Assembly (NCBI GenBank): GCA_029558905.1
Contig: JAKQCX010000024.1
Span: 1 to 64,000, forward strand
Direction of reading: 5' to 3'
Length of the DNA: 64,000 nucleotides
From: Pseudomonadota bacterium
Lineage (GTDB): Bacteria; Pseudomonadota; Gammaproteobacteria; Burkholderiales; Thiobacillaceae
Below are positions 61,301 through 64,000 of the stretch, piece by piece. Position numbers and translations under genes: made by a program. Position 1 is the first letter of the stretch. The number at the start of each line of letters is the position of its first letter. The notes under the pieces were generated by a model. The model was not told where the DNA came from, ran no database searches, and saw only the letters and a list, made by a program, of their open reading frames with translations.

Positions 61301-64000
61301 GCGCCCTGGCCGTTCACCGACCAGTTCAGCGTCAGGCCGGGGCGCGACTTGTCCTCGGGCTTGGCGAACTTGGCGGAGAAATCGGCGCTCTCGCCCAGCT
61401 TCATTTCCGCCGGACCGGCGATTTCCAGCGTCAGGGCCTGGTTGCCGGCCGCCAGCTTGGCCAGATAGTCCTTGTAGAGCTTCACGCGCTGTTGCAGCGC
61501 AGTCCTCACGCCCGCCTCGCAATTGGGCGCGGCGCGGCCGGCACAGTCGTCCAGCAGGTGCTCCCATTCCAGGCCGATCTGGCCCAGGACCTTGAGGTGT
61601 TCCTTGTCCTGACTGGCGTCCAGGGGCCGACCCAGGGCTGTGGTCAGGTCGGCGCGCATGGATTCCGCCCGGCCCTGGTGGGCGGCCAGGGTGCTCTCGA
61701 CCCGTTCCACGTCCTGGGCCGGGTCACCGGACAGAGCGGGCGCGCCGGACTTGCCGCCGATGAGCAGCACCTTCATGGGCTTGCCCTGGGCCGCCACGTA
61801 GTCGATGCCGAAGCCACCGTGCCAGACATCCAGCACGATCTGCTTGCGCAGGGCTTCGACCCGCTCGTAGGCCTTGATGTACTTGTCATAGATCAGTGCC
61901 ACGGCATAGGGGTTTTCGCCGCGCAACAGGCTGGAGTTCTGGCGGATTTCCTGCTTGATCCGGGCGATCAGGCCCTTGTTCTTGCCCAGGTCGTCGTCGC
62001 CCAGGCTCAGGTTGTCCTCGATCTTCTTCACCTTGGTTTCCAGTTCGGCCACGTTCACCGAGCGGGCGGCGGATTCCAGCATGTCGGCCATGGCGACCCA
62101 GATGGCTTCGGTGAGCTGCTCTTCCATCTTCTCCAGGGCGGCCTGGCGCTGGGCGGTGAACCTGTCCCGGGGCAGGGCGTCGCTCTTGGCCTTGAAGTTC
62201 TCCAGCATGACGGTCATGTAGCGCACGTCCTCGCTCAGGCCGAAGAAGCGGCGCAGGTTCTGCAGCTTGTTCTCGTAGCGGCCGAAACGGTCGTCTTGCC
62301 TGGGTACCAGGGAGGACCAGTAGCGGAAGTTGGGCGAGGTGTAGAAGATACTGTCGGGCTGGGTGAACAGGGCGACGATGGCCCTGCGGTTGCCCGGCGG
62401 CGAGATGGATGCACTGTCGATCTCCTTGCCGAGGATGTTCTTCAGGCTGAAGCCGGTGATCTTGCCCCGGGTGTCGAATTCGGTGATTTCCAGCACCTTG
62501 TTCAGGGCGTCGTAGAACTCGGTGTCGCGCATGCCCACGTCGGCCCTTTGCATCAGCCCGCTGACCATGTAGGTCTGCCCTGCGAAGGGGAAGTACATGA
62601 AGGCCACGGCCATGCCCAGGGGCTTGGGCGATCCGCTCTTCAGGCTGTCGTAGACCGCGAAGGGGATCTGCAGACTGGGGAAGTAGAACTGGGCGCCGAC
62701 CCGGCCCATGGCCACGGAGGCGTTCAGCAGGGCATCACTGGCGTTGCTGTCGAGATAGGCCTCGTAGACGGTGAAGGCGTTGTCGGCCCAGTCGGCGGCT
62801 TTGAGCAGACCGGAACCGGAGGTGGTTTTTTCGAGCTGCTCGTTGAGTTCCACCACCTTGGAATGGAAATTGGTGACGTTGGAGAATTTCTGCTTGGCCT
62901 TGTTGGCGAATGCGTCGATGGATTTCTCGATCCAGCCCAGCTTGCGCAGATAGGCCTTGAGCCTGAGCACGCTGTCGGACATGAGGACGCGGTCGATGAC
63001 TGAGTCCGGCAGCTTGTAGGCGTCGTTGAGCAGCCTGTGCAGCTCGCTGGCCTTGGCCTCCAGTTCGGCGGGCGGCAGCTTGCCTTTCATCACCGTCTGG
63101 GCCATGTCCCGGGCGTCGACCATGATCTTTGGCGGGTCGCCGGAGGACTTGCGGAAGGTATCCAGTTCTGTGCCCAGGTCGGTCCACAGCTTCTCCGCGG
63201 CCTTCTGGCGCGTGGTGTCCGCTTCGATCCGGGCGATGGCGTTCAGGCGGAAGGCCAGGGCTCGGGTAGCGTTGTCGTGCATGGCGGTCTTGGCGCGCGC
63301 CACCAGCCTGTCGGTGACCGCATCCACGTTGTCGGCGGTGATCTCCTCACCGGACAGGGCGCGCAGCAGGTCCGCCACCCTTTCCGGATCGTTCTTGTTG
63401 GCGACGATCTTTTCCGCCGCCTCGGCCAACGGGGGGTCGTTGGCGGCGTAGGGGTTGAAGCCGGACTCTGCTACCGCCTTCTTGCTCATGAAGTAGCTGC
63501 GCTCGGCGTACTTGAGCATCTTGATGAGCTTCTGGCCGCGCGAGTAAGGGCCGTGCTCGATGTCGTGGATGCCATGCCGCAGCATTTCCAGGGACAGCAT
63601 GGGCTCCTTGGCCAGATCCATCCTGGGATATTCCACCTCGGCGAATTTGCCCGCCTCCAGCTTGCGGAAGGCCACCTCCCAGAACAGTTGCGTACCCGGT
63701 TTCTCCACCAGGTGGATCTTCGGTTTGCCGTTCTCGTCCAGGGCCAGGCTGCCGTCTGGGTTCTTCTCGACCTTGAGCACCTTCCACTTGGAGCGCTTGA
63801 GCATGTCCAGTTCGGCGAAGGTCTTGCCCCAGTCACCGATAAACACCTCCGCCGTGGCCTGTCCGTGTGGTGTGAGCAGGGCATCGGCCCGGACCATATC
63901 CAGGCCGGTGTGGGCGGACAGCCTGTTCTGGAACTGCTCCACGATCCGGCGGTTCAGGACCGGGTCGATGGCCACGCTGGAGAAGTCGATGTCCGCCTGG
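58324..64000 (-). CDS. giant PKD/Ig-like domain protein, unknown, 5' end outside window
   Basis: Over 1,890 codons are visible and the frame stays open past the right edge (QADIDFSSVAIDPV precedes the first GTG at 63975). The first ~840 residues are largely helical and charged, with a hydrophobic stretch (GMAVAFMYFPFAGQTYMVSG) near nt 62590. Ig-like segments lie near nt 61440-61170, 60505-60265 (ASASGGKAPYRLAWSNGASG) and 59165-58940 (TASGGKPPYRYAWQGAHGQG); the last two are clearly related PKD-type repeats. A coiled coil (58935-58855) precedes a beta-rich domain of repeated G-x-G/W motifs (58815-58555). No catalytic motif is recognised. Its stop overlaps the membrane-protein gene. Confidence 0.75.
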   Translation of the reverse strand, partial: QADIDFSSVAIDPVLNRRIVEQFQNRLSAHTGLDMVRADALLTPHGQATAEVFIGDWGKTFAELDMLKRSKWKVLKVEKNPDGSLALDENGKPKIHLVEKPGTQLFWEVAFRKLEAGKFAEVEYPRMDLAKEPMLSLEMLRHGIHDIEHGPYSRGQKLIKMLKYAERSYFMSKKAVAESGFNPYAANDPPLAEAAEKIVANKNDPERVADLLRALSGEEITADNVDAVTDRLVARAKTAMHDNATRALAFRLNAIARIEADTTRQKAAEKLWTDLGTELDTFRKSSGDPPKIMVDARDMAQTVMKGKLPPAELEAKASELHRLLNDAYKLPDSVIDRVLMSDSVLRLKAYLRKLGWIEKSIDAFANKAKQKFSNVTNFHSKVVELNEQLEKTTSGSGLLKAADWADNAFTVYEAYLDSNASDALLNASVAMGRVGAQFYFPSLQIPFAVYDSLKSGSPKPLGMAVAFMYFPFAGQTYMVSGLMQRADVGMRDTEFYDALNKVLEITEFDTRGKITGFSLKNILGKEIDSASISPPGNRRAIVALFTQPDSIFYTSPNFRYWSSLVPRQDDRFGRYENKLQNLRRFFGLSEDVRYMTVMLENFKAKSDALPRDRFTAQRQAALEKMEEQLTEAIWVAMADMLESAARSVNVAELETKVKKIEDNLSLGDDDLGKNKGLIARIKQEIRQNSSLLRGENPYAVALIYDKYIKAYERVEALRKQIVLDVWHGGFGIDYVAAQGKPMKVLLIGGKSGAPALSGDPAQDVERVESTLAAHQGRAESMRADLTTALGRPLDASQDKEHLKVLGQIGLEWEHLLDDCAGRAAPNCEAGVRTALQQRVKLYKDYLAKLAAGNQALTLEIAGPAEMKLGESADFSAKFAKPEDKSRPGLTLNWSVNGQGAGTGEKVNVKAERAGGMNLMLSATSKASGSEKKLGEAVRAVTVKDPTGGKPPAASANLAAEIDAALQARDWKRLADRLDAEKKSDLKMKNVVAWQANIDALGVALTTLKNERMDWALAWRPYIDALDHIDSLTWDQLTRQVETKRAEVERRCWDNSSDREATDKRIARCQTEGRKFEESCVGTWPAQHREEMKRIRIAKQELGDAVQLLHSAGYGGYRNWFEAVEKLAEKYKLPFPYPKPVTPRLKYALSCANVDLPAGKQAHDSLSTLQVRVAVPSAIVPYGKPVTLNASASGGKAPYRLAWSNGASGERVSVTPRWAGEWTVTVTATDAEGRTGEGRGTLNVSPARVRMQGIQPQVFYGSQATLDGTGQRPTGAKGTASPKDPCGTPGNPFCVDTDANPKARRDFTGLTPRQVDQRYPSAYIPCPDDEDCGAPRTPGYQVIWQSEPALDFDPAKSGTGQTRVTFSRMGQVKLWCEIQEMLEGALHTVGECDQETVNVIAPKFSVTFSPQEGQGRIGQDIRLRIDSQPDVADALIDFRWFDPATSNRLELTSNAREIAFKARDAKPVVFKALARVPYHGDSIADIAATYTGLQFEVKAWVEEPGTRPMMWDPVKGGLKPVPRGQYATHERIPLRAELQGGTVPSGLRWNWSVNDGTTISNPISQTPTVSRSSPGGIQAHVEARDAEGALLGSSDVSASVIEVRDTPPAPVNPTVNLTADRTSVAPGQTISLSATASGGKPPYRYAWQGAHGQGAHATLATTRTGNLAVSVTVTDSKGKSGTASITVMVVKNQAERARGEAERLRRQVETTTKQADQPVSPTGVGSVISVAGRWRTSEGELTLIQHGRGVQGRYTSDGGEIVGEMNGNVLEGYWIENGSSERCATAKNGRHHWGRIRWTFEGNRFTGSWSYCEKPVAGGGGWNGERIADAPIGLLPPAETTGAAVSGGKIAGVVDTARGIPASRASLLEWPRAHATHRLHHDENVVLDRSTP

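Noticed and set aside
60514..63003. 829-codon open frame opposite the giant protein gene
   Set aside because: Same reason: no ribosome binding site, no domain, low-complexity Gly/Ala/His/Val composition, and the minus-strand frame is clearly coding.

Overview
The window is a GC-rich (about two-thirds G+C by eye), densely packed stretch of a Gram-negative chromosome. Gene content points to a member of the Pseudomonadota near the beta/gamma border: polA next to a DUF2782 gene, a lytic transglycosylase - NDUFA9-like epimerase - cca cluster, an alpha-2-macroglobulin/PbpC pair, beta-class GST, and several c-type cytochromes, DsrE and b561 proteins that suggest a respiratory, possibly chemolithotrophic lifestyle. 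No rRNA, tRNA, CRISPR array, insertion sequence or phage gene was recognised.

The left edge is the main caution. Positions 1 to about 1,660 (end of a BPSS1780 membrane protein, a GT2-like gene and the last quarter of polA) use GCG for alanine and CTC for leucine. The rest of polA and everything to its right prefer GCC and CTG. The switch falls in the most conserved motif of polA, so the window may be a chimera of two genomes joined there.

Layout: 1-4 kb GT2-like gene and polA; 4-6.6 kb LOG, DUF2782, BPSS1780 and a cysteine-containing membrane protein; 6.6-11.3 kb DUF4426, hslU overlapping an HtrA protease (no hslV), rhlE; 11.3-16 kb envelope genes (OmpA-like, metallophosphoesterase, Cys-rich lipoprotein, GST, EipA/DUF1134); 16-18 kb lemA-TPM-TPM; 18.3-22.2 kb thioredoxin-HEAT protein, two coupled zinc metallopeptidases with YidB, and a lipoprotein M48 protease; 22.2-31.4 kb cytochrome c, DsrE, PbpC and alpha-2-macroglobulin; 31.4-35.7 kb glgA divergent from gnd-zwf plus a small secreted Cys-rich protein; 35.7-38.7 kb a response-regulator remnant, dienelactone hydrolase, haem lipoprotein, DUF302 and truncated haemoglobin; 38.8-42.5 kb a DevBCA/MacAB-type exporter operon with a methyltransferase; 42.5-45.7 kb PAS-GGDEF-EAL protein and AhpD-like protein; 45.7-47.6 kb a gene-poor patch with a frameshifted gene; 47.6-49.4 kb b561, diheme cytochrome c, zinc ribbon, DUF2892; 49.6-53.9 kb cca, epimerase, slt; 53.9-57.2 kb glycine-zipper protein, a secreted protein divergent from an OmpR/EnvZ-type two-component system, and a possible 51-aa protein; 57.3-64 kb a membrane protein translationally coupled to a giant (over 1,890 aa) unrecognised protein with PKD/Ig-like domains that runs off the right edge.

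The least explained part is the giant protein/membrane protein pair at 57.3-64 kb. Other less explained items are the coupled pair of zinc metallopeptidases (19.0-20.3 kb), the Cys/Trp-rich lipoprotein (14.0 kb), the thioredoxin-HEAT fusion (18.3 kb) and the exporter plus methyltransferase operon (38.8-42.5 kb).
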